From an uncultured Prevotellaceae bacterium (lineage in GTDB: Bacteria; Bacteroidota; Bacteroidia; Bacteroidales; Bacteroidaceae), in the NCBI GenBank assembly GCA_900313705.1, contig OMSJ01000007.1, positions 1 through 55,889 on the forward strand: DNA of 55,889 nucleotides, written 5' to 3'. Positions 43,435 through 54,000 of this stretch are shown piece after piece. Each line of letters starts with the position of its first letter. Positions within the stretch are counted from its first letter, which is position 1. The notes beneath the pieces are model-generated. The model was not told where the DNA came from, did no database searches, and saw only the letters and a program-made list of their open reading frames with translations. A program made the translations under genes and the position numbers.

Positions 43435-44601
43435 ATGGCCAATATAGCAGTCAGTCAGATAACCTCCAGCAAAGAGATGCGGGCATTTGTCCGTTTCAAC
43501 TATGAGCTGTACAAGGATTGTCCGCAGGCTGTTCCCGACTTGCTCGAGGACACACTCGAGACGTTCGACCCCCGTCGTAACCCAGCATTCCGCTTCTGCG
43601 AGGCAGCTTTCTTTCTTGCCCGTAAGGACGGACGCATCGTGGGCCGTGTGGCAGCCATCATCAACACACGTGCCAACACCCGTTGGGAGAGGCAAGACGT
43701 GCGCTTCGGCTGGATAGATTTCATAGACGACATCGAGGTGAGCCGTGCTCTGCTTGAGGCTGTGGAGCAATGGGGCCGTCAGCGAGGCATGACCCGTATA
43801 GTGGGACCGCTCGGCTTTACCGACCTGGATCCGGAGGGGATGCTGACAGAAGGCTATGACCAACTCTCTACCCTTTGCTCCATTTACAATTATCCTTACT
43901 ACCCTCAGCACATAGCCAAGCTGGGCTTCGAGAAGGAAGTGGGGTGGGTGGAGCGCAAGGTGTTCATCCCCAGAGGAGAGCATGAAGCAAACAAGGCCAA
44001 GTATTTCCGCATAGCGCAGATGGTGCAGCAACGCTATGGCTTCCGCCTCCGCCATTTCCGCAGCAAGAGCGAGATAAAGAAGGGTGGCTATGTGAAGAAG
44101 ATGCTTGACGTAGTCAATCGTGCCTATGTTGACCTCTATGGTTTCAGCCAGCTCGATGACCAGCAGAAGGAGTGGTATGCATCCAGGTTCCTGATGCTGC
44201 TGGACCGCCGCTTCCTCTCCGTGGTGGAGAATGCCGAGGGCGAAATCATCGGTATCGGCGTTTGTATGCCTAGCCTGAGCCGAGCAGTTCAGAAGGCCAA
44301 GGCAAAGCTCTTCCCGTTCGGATGGTGGCATATCGTCAGCGAGCTTTACTTCAAGCGCAAGCATCAGATACTTGATATGCTGCTGGTGGGTGTCCTGCCT
44401 GAGTATCAGGAGAAGGGAGCCAATGCCCTCTTCTTTGCTGATATGATACCGGGCGGCATCAGCGGAGGCTACGAATGGGCCGAGACAAACCCCCAGCTCG
44501 AAGACAACCTCGCCGGCCAGATGCAATGGAAGAACCTCGACTGCTGCATCCACAAGCGCAGGGCAGTCTTTGCCAAAAAACTAAATCCACAGAAAGACTA
44601 G
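43435..44601 (+). CDS. GNAT-superfamily-like N-acyltransferase, unknown substrate
   Basis: The 388-residue protein begins MANIAVSQITSSKEMRAFVR. It has an N-terminal half with AAFFLARKDGRIVGRVAAII and MTRIVGPLGFTDLDPEGMLT, and a C-terminal half with LVGVLPEYQEKGANALFFAD. The latter resembles the GNAT acetyl-CoA pyrophosphate loop in part. No catalytic assignment is possible. Similar proteins are frequent in Bacteroidetes as conserved hypotheticals. Its stop codon (44599-44601) lies within the first unit of the 9-bp array that leads to parE. Confidence 0.6.
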   Translation: MANIAVSQITSSKEMRAFVRFNYELYKDCPQAVPDLLEDTLETFDPRRNPAFRFCEAAFFLARKDGRIVGRVAAIINTRANTRWERQDVRFGWIDFIDDIEVSRALLEAVEQWGRQRGMTRIVGPLGFTDLDPEGMLTEGYDQLSTLCSIYNYPYYPQHIAKLGFEKEVGWVERKVFIPRGEHEANKAKYFRIAQMVQQRYGFRLRHFRSKSEIKKGGYVKKMLDVVNRAYVDLYGFSQLDDQQKEWYASRFLMLLDRRFLSVVENAEGEIIGIGVCMPSLSRAVQKAKAKLFPFGWWHIVSELYFKRKHQILDMLLVGVLPEYQEKGANALFFADMIPGGISGGYEWAETNPQLEDNLAGQMQWKNLDCCIHKRRAVFAKKLNPQKD

Positions 44602-44675
44602 AACAACTAGAAAGACTAGAAAGACTAGTAAGACTAGAACAACTAGTAAACCTAGTAAGACTAGTAAGACTAGAA
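44595..44675. repeat. 9-bp tandem array (AGACTAGAA-like) x9 filling the spacer to parE
   Basis: Nine 9-bp units based on AGACTAGAA (variants CAACTAGAA, AGACTAGTA, CAACTAGTA, AACCTAGTA) run from 44595 to 44675. The first unit contains the stop codon of the upstream gene, and the array ends 10 nt before the parE ATG. Each unit carries a TAG. Confidence 0.92.
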
Positions 44676-44685
44676 AAAAGCCACT

Positions 44686-46674
44686 ATGAATTCCCCACAA
44701 TACGACGAAGGTAACATTCGGCATCTCTCCGACATGGAGCACATCCGGACGCGTCCCGGCATGTACATCGGACGTCTCAGCGACGGCTCACAGGCAGAGG
44801 ACGGCATCTACGTGCTCCTCAAAGAAGTCATCGACAACAGCATCGATGAGTTCAAGATGGGTGCCGGCAAACGCATAGAGGTAGATATAGAGGATAACCT
44901 GCGCGTCAGCATCCGCGACTATGGCCGAGGCATTCCCTTGGGCAAACTCGTGGAGGCCGTTTCGATGCTCAATACGGGCGGCAAGTATGACTCTAAGGCT
45001 TTCCAGAAGAGTGTCGGCCTGAACGGTGTCGGCCTCAAGGCTGTGAATGCCTTGAGCACACGCTTCGAGGTTCAGAGCTTCCGCGACGGACAGACACGAA
45101 AGGCTGTCTTCAGTAAAGGCATCCTGGAGAGCGACGTGACGGAGGCAACGCAGGACGAGAACGGCACAGCCGTCTTCTTTGAACCTGATGCTTCCCTCTT
45201 CAAGCACTATGCTTTCCGAGGCGAGTTCGTGGAGCTGATGCTCCGCAACTACACTTACCTCAACACGGGGCTGACCATCATGTTCAACGGTCGCCGCATC
45301 GTGTCGCGCGACGGACTCTCCGACCTCCTTTCCGACCGCATGGACTACGAGCCGCTCTATCCCATCGTCCACCTCCGTGGCGATGACATCGAGATAGCCT
45401 TCACCCATACGAAGCAGAACGGTGAGGAATACTACTCCTTCGTCAACGGCCAGAACACGACCCTTGGCGGCACGCATCAGGCTGCCTTCAAGAAGTACAT
45501 CGCTGAGGTCATCAAGGACTACAGCGGCAAGAACTACGAGTATGCCGACATCCGCAACGGCATGGTGGCTGCCATCAGCATCAACATACAGGAGCCGCTC
45601 TTCGAGAGCCAGACAAAGGTGAAGCTCGGCAGCACCACGACGGAGCCCGAAGGCGGTATCAGCATCGACAAGTTCATTGGCGACTTCGTCAAGGAACAGG
45701 TCGATAACTACCTCCACAAGAACACCGACGTGGCCGACATCATCTTGCAGAAGGTGGCGGAGAGCGAGAAACTGCGCAAGGAGATGGCAGGCGTGGCAAA
45801 GAAAGCCCGCGAGATGTCGAAGAAGGCCAGCCTGCACAACCGCAAGCTGCGCGACTGCCGCGTACACCTGACTGACCCCAAGGGCGAACTCCAGGAGGAA
45901 AGCAGCATCTTCATCACCGAGGGAGACTCCGCCAGCGGCAGCATCACGAAGAGCCGCGACGTCAACACGCAGGCTGTCTTCTCACTCCGAGGCAAGCCCC
46001 TCAACTGCTACAAGCTCACCAAGAAGGTGGTCTATGAGAACGAGGAGTTCAACCTCCTGCAGGCTGCCCTCAACATCGAGGACGGACTGGACGGCCTTCG
46101 CTACAACAAGGTCATCGTGGCCACCGATGCCGACGACGACGGTATGCACATCCGCCTCCTGATGCTCACCTTCTTCCTCAAGTTCTTTCCCGAACTCGTC
46201 AAGAAGGGGCATGTCTTCATCCTGCAGACACCGCTCTTCCGCGTCCGTGGCAGGAAGACAAAGATAGGCAAAGCCAAGCTCAATGCAATCGAAGCAGAGC
46301 TGGCTGCCCGCGAGAATGCCGACGACAGCGCTGCCTTCAGCGACGGCAGGCGACCACGCCACCTCAGCCTCTCGAAGGACTTCGTGACGCAGTACTGCTA
46401 CTCCGAAGACGAGCGTCAGCAAGCCATCGACGACCTCGGACCGGAGCCGGAGATAACGCGCTTCAAAGGTCTCGGTGAGATAAGCCCCGAGGAGTTCCGC
46501 AACTTCATCGGTCCCGACATCCGCCTCGACCAGGTCATGCTCCATAAGTCCGACCAGGTGGCAGAGCTCCTGGACTTCTACATGGGCGACAACACCATGG
46601 ACCGCCAGAACTTCATCATCGACAACCTGGTCATCGAGGAGGACTTGGCAGAAGAAGAAAGCGCAGAAGCGTAA
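44686..46674 (+). CDS. parE: DNA topoisomerase IV subunit B (ParE)
   Basis: The 662-residue protein has the GHKL ATPase domain ([46 protein letters not shown]) and the Toprim domain. The latter shows [20 protein letters not shown] and [20 protein letters not shown] (metal Asp triad). The end [11 protein letters not shown]-like [20 protein letters not shown] and a short C-terminus fit ParE of Bacteroidetes. It decatenates chromosomes with ParC, which is not in the window. A toxin pair follows and separates it from coaD. Confidence 0.94.
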   Translation: MNSPQYDEGNIRHLSDMEHIRTRPGMYIGRLSDGSQAEDGIYVLLKEVIDNSIDEFKMGAGKRIEVDIEDNLRVSIRDYGRGIPLGKLVEAVSMLNTGGKYDSKAFQKSVGLNGVGLKAVNALSTRFEVQSFRDGQTRKAVFSKGILESDVTEATQDENGTAVFFEPDASLFKHYAFRGEFVELMLRNYTYLNTGLTIMFNGRRIVSRDGLSDLLSDRMDYEPLYPIVHLRGDDIEIAFTHTKQNGEEYYSFVNGQNTTLGGTHQAAFKKYIAEVIKDYSGKNYEYADIRNGMVAAISINIQEPLFESQTKVKLGSTTTEPEGGISIDKFIGDFVKEQVDNYLHKNTDVADIILQKVAESEKLRKEMAGVAKKAREMSKKASLHNRKLRDCRVHLTDPKGELQEESSIFITEGDSASGSITKSRDVNTQAVFSLRGKPLNCYKLTKKVVYENEEFNLLQAALNIEDGLDGLRYNKVIVATDADDDGMHIRLLMLTFFLKFFPELVKKGHVFILQTPLFRVRGRKTKIGKAKLNAIEAELAARENADDSAAFSDGRRPRHLSLSKDFVTQYCYSEDERQQAIDDLGPEPEITRFKGLGEISPEEFRNFIGPDIRLDQVMLHKSDQVAELLDFYMGDNTMDRQNFIIDNLVIEEDLAEEESAEA

Positions 46675-46688
46675 AAACTTAGTGCATA

Positions 46689-46907
46689 ATGGCTACCCTG
46701 ACAATTCAAGTTGACAATCCTGCTATCTTGAGCAGTATCCGGAAGGTTCTGAATGCCTTGGACGGCGTAAGGATTCTGCCCCAGCGCAGAAGCAAAAGCA
46801 CGACCAAAAAGAAAGGCATCGACGAGGCTTTGGAGGATGTCCGTTTAGGTCGAGTGAGCGGTCCATTCTCTACGCCTGAAGAAGTGTTTGACCACTTAGG
46901 CATATAG
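46689..46907 (+). CDS. probable antitoxin (RelB/DinJ-like) of a YafQ-type pair
   Basis: A 72-residue protein beginning ATLTIQVDNPAILSSIRKVL, with a short beta strand and an amphipathic helix, a basic middle (PQRRSKSTTKKKGIDEALED) and a C-terminal segment VSGPFSTPEEVFDHLGI. The C-terminal half is typical of antitoxin tails that wrap the toxin. It lies 5 nt before the toxin gene and 14 nt after parE. It lacks a complete RHH signature, so the class is by partner. Confidence 0.72.
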   Translation: MATLTIQVDNPAILSSIRKVLNALDGVRILPQRRSKSTTKKKGIDEALEDVRLGRVSGPFSTPEEVFDHLGI

Positions 46908-46912
46908 CGCGC

Positions 46913-47602
<690 letters not shown>

Positions 47603-47632
47603 TTCGGGAAAAATCCCAATGCTCTCAGATGA

Positions 47633-47786
47633 GAGTCCCCCCGTGGAAGGACTGGAGTCCCCCCGTGGGAGGACTGGAGTTTTTCCGTGGAAGTACTGGA
47701 GTACCACCGTGGAGGTACTGGAGTTTTTCCGTGGAAGTACTGGAGTACCACCGTGGAGGTACTGGAGTTTTACCGTGGAGGTACTG
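47633..47786. repeat. 22-bp tandem array, seven units, different consensus
   Basis: Seven exact 22-bp units begin at 47633 and every 22 bases after. Each has GAGT, six or seven variable bases, CCGTGGAAGTACTG or a close variant. Units 3 and 5 are identical, as are 4 and 6, which gives a 44-bp higher-order repeat. The reading frame rotates through the units, so the overlapping open frames here are not genes. The array lies in the 400-nt gap between coaD and the giant gene. Confidence 0.95.
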
Positions 47787-47895
47787 GAATCTCTTTGCGG
47801 GGTTGTTTACAGCATGAAGTATAGCATTTCCTGATACCTCTTTTTTGTTTTTTTTACAAAATACGCTCTTTGTGTAAAGAAAATGCTAAAAAAAT

Positions 47896-47926
47896 TTTGA
47901 AGCAATAGGAAAAAAAGCTAATTTTG
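47896..47926 (+). promoter_or_regulatory. promoter of the giant GLUG gene (TTTG-N19-TAATTTTG)
   Basis: TTTG at 47896-47899 and TAATTTTG at 47919-47926, 19 nt apart. The same layout (TTTTGAA...GCTAANTTTGTRGGAC) stands in front of the paralogue at 55364-55394. The leader to the ATG at 48003 is about 70 nt and A/T-rich. Confidence 0.8.
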
Positions 47927-48002
47927 TGGGACGATATGTGTAAACAAAAACCTAAAATCTATTCATTAACCTTATTTATTAACCTACAAAATTAACGTTA
48001 CC

Positions 48003-51000
48003 ATGAGTAAAAAACTACTGAATCTGTGTCTGGCCGCTCTGTTGAGCGTTGTCACCACAGCTGCTTGGGCGCTTTCCGAAGTAGGTGGCGTCTATCAGAT
48101 TGGTACGGCAGCGGACTTGGAAGAGTTCGCTCAGCTCGTGAATGATGGCGAAGTCTATGCCAATGCCGTCCTGACGGCCGACATAGAGAAACCCGCCTCG
48201 GACGTTTCCATGATTGGTACACAAACCAATGAGTACAAGGGAACTTTCGATGGCAAGGGACACACCATCAAGATTAACATGTTCTCGGAAGGTACTGCTG
48301 ACCTGGCACTCTTCCATTACACAGGCTATGGTGCCATCATCAAAGACCTGAAGGTGGAGGGAACCATCACTACCGACCAGAAGTTCGCCGCTGCTATTGT
48401 AGCGCGGAACAAAGCTATCATCACAGGCTGCTATGTCGATGTAACCATCAACAGCTCCGTTGCAGGTGACGCCACCCACGGCGGTATCGTTGCCCTTGGC
48501 TATGGCGGCACGACAATCGAAAACTGTCTGGCAAAGATTGCCATCGTTGGCGAGACGACCCAGAACTGCGGCGGCGTCGTAGGTTGGGCAGAGAAGCGCG
48601 TCAACATTGCCAACTGTCTTGTTGTCAGCGACGGCAGTACACTCGACCTTTCTACAGGTGCCAGCTGCAACATTTGCCGTAACGCCGGCTACCTGAAGAC
48701 CATTGACCTGGACAACTACAACGCTGATCCATACGCCAACCGTCCTCAAGGTGCTTGCTACAACAACTATGTCACCAATCAGTGGGGCGACAACGTTGCC
48801 ACAACCGTTGTGGCTTACGATGACCTCGCCGATGGTCGTATTTGCTATCAGCTCAACAACGACCAGAGCAAGATCAACTGGGTACAGAGAATCGACACAG
48901 ACCCATTCCCCGTGCCCGCTGCATTCGGCGAAGGTCAGGTATATGCTTCCGCAGCCACCGACTGCGACGGCAAGAGCGAAAGCGAACTGACCTTTAGCAA
49001 CACTCCAAGCAATGCAACAGCCACAGCACATAGCTTCGACAAGTACGGCGTCTGCACAGTCTGCGGATGCTTCAACTTCCACATGTTCGACTTCGACGAC
49101 CCCACTAAGTTCGACCAGACTGATAGGGCCGTCCTCCTCCGCAGCGTCGAGGACTTCGACAAGGTGGAAGGTTGGAACCGTATCGCAAACGGCTTCAGAC
49201 TCAACATGAAGCTGATGAACGACATCGAGTACATTACCGAGCCCGGCAAGTACATCTTCAACCCCAGCGATTGGATTGACGGTAACTTCAACGGACAGGG
49301 ACACGCCATCACCATCGGCATGACCGAAATGGGCGGCTACGCTTCCCTCTTCCCCGAAATGGCCGGTAACATCGAGAACCTCATCGTTCACGGCTCTATC
49401 GAAGCAAACGGAGCACGTTGGGGCTCTGTCTGCGCTGAAGCACGCATGGAACTGGTTCGTAACGTCTATTCCGACGTCAACATCACATCCAGCGTTGCAG
49501 GCGACAACACCGCCGGCGGCTTCTTCGGATGGATGGGCGAAAAGGAAAAGCACGTCGAGAACTGTATCTATGCAGGTAACATCACCCTGCCACAAGGCGC
49601 ACCCTACGTTCGCGTCGGCGGCTTCGCAGGATGGGCTGCAACGAAGACCTACTTCGACAACTGCGCCGTCCTCGGCAACATCACAGGTGCAGGCGACCAG
49701 AGTGCACAATCCTCTACAGAGAACTCCGGTAACATCTCACGTAACTGGGGCAACATCGTCTGCAATAATGTGTACGTCGTCAATCCCATTACAGGTCGCG
49801 ACATTGCCGACCAGGACAAGTACACACACTACGAAAACGAAGCAGGCATTGCTAACGGTGAGCTTGCATTCTTCCTGAACAGCAAGCAGAACGGCCTGGA
49901 GCGCTTCTATCAATTGATTGGCACTGACAAAGAGCCTATGCCTATTGCAAAAGCAGGTGCGCTCGTCTATGCCAATGCCCCGGAATACCGTTGCGACGGT
50001 GAACCCATGGGTAGTACGACATACAGCAACACATATACTGGCGATCCCGTTATTCCTGACCATCAGTATGAGGATGGCTGGTGCACAGTCTGCGGACAGT
50101 TCGACGAAAACTTCATCACACCGGTCGATGGATGGTTCGAAATAAGCAATGGCATCGAACTTGTATGGTGGCTCAACTATGCTAATATACATAAGGACGC
50201 GTGCGCACGCCTGACGGATGACATCGACATGGATGGCTGTCTGGAGCGCTTCGTTCCCATACAGAAGTATGTCGGCACATTCGAAGGCCAAGGCCACGTC
50301 ATCAGCAACTTCGTTCTCGAGACCAGCAAGGACTACCAAGGTCTGTTTGGAACAATCAGCAACGGAGCTGAACTCAAAAACTTTATCCTCGACGAAACCT
50401 GCTCCATCAGGGGCAACGCATTCTGCGGAGGTATAACTGGCGGCACCGACGGCAGCGGCGACATCTACATCACCAATGTCGGCTTCGAAGGTAACGTCAC
50501 CACAGCCAACCAGAACGCAGCAGGTCTGGTCGGCGTGGACCAGGGCGGTGCCATGAACATGCACATCGTCAACTGCTACGTCATCGGTACTATCAATGGC
50601 GGACGTGAGTCAGGTGCCATCTGCGGCTACTCGAACGCTGCCAGTGAAGTCATCAATTGCTGGGCTGCCATCTCGATTCCTCAGGCTGGCATCTACGATT
50701 GCGACTCCTTCACCCGTGGCTCTGCTAAGGTCGTCAATTGCTACGAAGCAGACATCGAAGGTGTTGACCACAACAAGCAGCAGCACTACAGACAAATGGG
50801 CGCAGACCGTGCAACTATCACTCTTCCTCTCGAGGAGATTGCCAACGGCGCTCTTGCCTATAATCTGAACGGAAAGCAGTTCCTTAATCCCACATGGTAT
50901 CAGACGCTCGAAGACGATGAGCATCCTTATCCTTTCGACAATCACGGCGTCGTTATCTTTGGTGCAGACAAGTACTTCTCCATTCCTGACAGCGACCTCG

Positions 51001-54000
51001 AAGAGGTAGCTTCTGAGATTCAGTCAAGCGAGGAAGATGCCATGGAAGACATCATTGCTACCCAGTCCCTGCTCGACGATTGGGAGAATGCAGTCGAGGC
51101 TCTGTCCGAGGTTGAGACAATCGAGGCTCTCGCCGACGCTATCGAAACTGTCAGTGCAGCTAAGGAAGCTGTCCGTCAGAGTGCAGATGTCTATAAGGCA
51201 TACATCGCCAAGTGCGAAGAGATCAAGGCATTCCTTGCCTCTAACGATACCTTCGAAGGCGACCTGCGTACAGCTCTCGAAGCTTACCTCAGCGGAGACG
51301 ATGAGCCCAGCGAGGATAATCCTCTTGGTGCTTATGCCTACATCGTAGATAACCACACTGCTACCACCGACGAAATCAAGGCAGAGACAGCTCGCGTCGA
51401 AGAATGGCTGCAGAAGGCTATTGCTGATGGCTACAAGCCCGGCACTGACATCAGCAAGCTGATTCCCAACTACGACTTCAGCAAGAAGAACGAAGGCTGG
51501 ACCGGTGGCTTCAGCAATGACTGGGATCAGATTGAGGACGGTGAAGGCAATGTCATCACCGGCGTTGAGGCTTGGAATGTCCGTGGTGACATGTTCCAGA
51601 CTCTCGAAGGCATGAAGCCTGGTTACTACCTCATCGGTACTCACGGTACATTCCGTCCTAGCAACAACCGCTACAGCACGAACTATGCTGCAGGTATCTA
51701 TGCTAACGGCATCTTCAACTACTTCCCCGCTGCTATCGAGGATAAAGTTGCTGTAGATGAAGCAGAGGACGGCGTGAACTGCAACCTGACCATCAAGAGT
51801 GCATTCGACCTGCCCATCTACGAGAACGATGCTACCACCGATGAATATGGCGACGCTCTCCTGGGCTATGTCGTTCAGGGTCCGACCGGTATGGCTATTG
51901 CTGCTAAGGCTGGCCGTTACCAGACATACACCATTGCACGCGTAGGCGAGGACGGCAAGCTCACTATCGGTATCAAGAACCCCGGCACGATGTACGGCAA
52001 CGACTGGACAGGCTGGAGTAACCTCCAAGTGGTTTACTGTGGCGACGATGCTGAGAAGAGTGGCGAAGCTCTCGACAAGGTACTTGAGAACATGGGTGCC
52101 CGTGCTCAGAGCATCCTCGACTATGAGTACGACACAGAGAATACGCCTGCAGGTCCTAACTTCCCCGCTGCGCTGAAGGATGAGCTTGCTAAGGTTGTAG
52201 ACCAGGTAGAGGCTGCTGAGACCGTTGAGGCCAAGGCTGCTCTCGCTGCTAAGTTCTCCGACCTCTTCCAGAAGATTTACGAAGGCAAGCAGGCTTACAT
52301 TGCTCTGTTCAACACTGCTGAGCTCATCGGCTCTATCCAAATGGGTAACCTGGCTTTGGTTGAAAAGGACGAAGAGACAGGCGACCGGATTGAGACAGGT
52401 GAGTATGTCCTGAGTGAGACTGAGACAGAGGTTCTCTATTATGTATCTGAGGATTTGTATGATGCTTACTATTCCGGCTCGTACAGCACGAAGGAGGCTC
52501 TGAATCCTTCTGCACTGTCGAATCCGGCGGTGAAGCAGATTATTCCTGTTCAAGATGAGGATGGTTACTATCTGATTGGCACAGTGAAGCAGTTCGTGGT
52601 ATATCGCACGATTGCCAGTGAAATGGATAGGTACGCCAAGGGTAAGCTTACGGCTGACATCGATTTGGACGGCATTGCCATGCTGCCTATCGGCCATAAC
52701 AGAGGCGAGAACGCTCAGCACATCTTCTCCGGTGAATTCGATGGTCAGGGCCATGCCCTCCTCAATGTCTTCATCGACGATGCAAATATCCCATCTGGCG
52801 AATATGCTGAGCCTGCAACGTTGTTCTATGAGTTGCAGAATGCTACCGTCAAGAACTTCAAGCTGACTGGTGAAATGTACACCAGCCATCAGTTCTCTGG
52901 TCCTATCACTCGCTGGATGTCCGGCAAGTCAACCATCGACAACGTTGAGATTGCTGTCGCATTCCACCTCGCTTCCAACCTTTCGGGCGACACCTCTTCG
53001 GGTGGCGTAATTGGTCGCAACGGTAGTGCTAACAGCCTTATCAACAACTGTCTCGTCAATAATACCATTATTGGTGAGGGTGACAACCCACACTGGTACT
53101 TTGGCGGCGTTGCCGGTTGGGCAGATGCTTCTCTGCAAATAAAGAACACGCTGATTACCTCTGAGTACATCAATGTCGGTGCAGATGGTGACAACTCCCG
53201 CACGACCAGCCGTGGTGCGAAAGCAACTCTGACGAATGTCTTTGTATCTCAGTTCTTCCGTGAGGCAGAGGGTACACTCGTTACTCCCGAGCAGTTGAAG
53301 AGCGGTGAGGTTACCTGGAAGTTGAACGGCAGCACGGGTGACAATCCCACTTGGTTCCAGACGCTTGGTCAGGACTTGACTCCTCGTCTGTTCGACGGTG
53401 CTACTGTTTACTACTATGGTGGCAAGTACATCAACGAGAAGCCCAATCCTCAGCTCAATGCGTTTGCTTACAACCTGAATGCTAAGGTGGATGGTGACAA
53501 CGTAGTCGTCAGCTTCGACCTCAATGCCGAGGCAGAGTCTGCACAGGTTAACTTCCTCGACGGCGAGAATCAGGTTTACAGCACGGCTGTCAAGGACCTT
53601 GCTCCTGGCACAAACGAAGTATCAGTCCGTTCCATCAGGCTCGGTGTTTCCGACGTGACGAAGCTGAACTACGAGGTGGCTGTTACGGGCAAGGGTTCAC
53701 TTGACGTCCTCCGCGTGGGCGAACCGTTCAAGGTATGGGGCCCCTACGGTATGGCTGTGAACAACAATCCTGAGAGCAAGAACTTCGGTCAGGTGCTCAT
53801 CGCAGAGTCCTATCCCGAGGAGATTACTGAGGCTTACATCTCTCACGAGAAGCCCGGTGCTATCTATGCATTCGATCCCAACTTCCAGCCCATCAACTCT
53901 GCCGACGGTACTCCTGGCTTCTATGGTGGTCTGCCTATCAGGGGTGAGATACCTATGTCAGTCATTGGCAACAACTACAAGTTCGACCTCAAGGACCTCC

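Noticed and set aside
47619-47834. 71-residue open frame made of the 22-bp repeat
   Set aside because: It is the translation of a repeat whose frame rotates every unit; it has no sign of selection as protein.
51024-52889. 621-residue minus-strand frame opposite the giant gene
   Set aside because: It is a shadow of the giant gene and has no start context, motif or neighbour that would support it.
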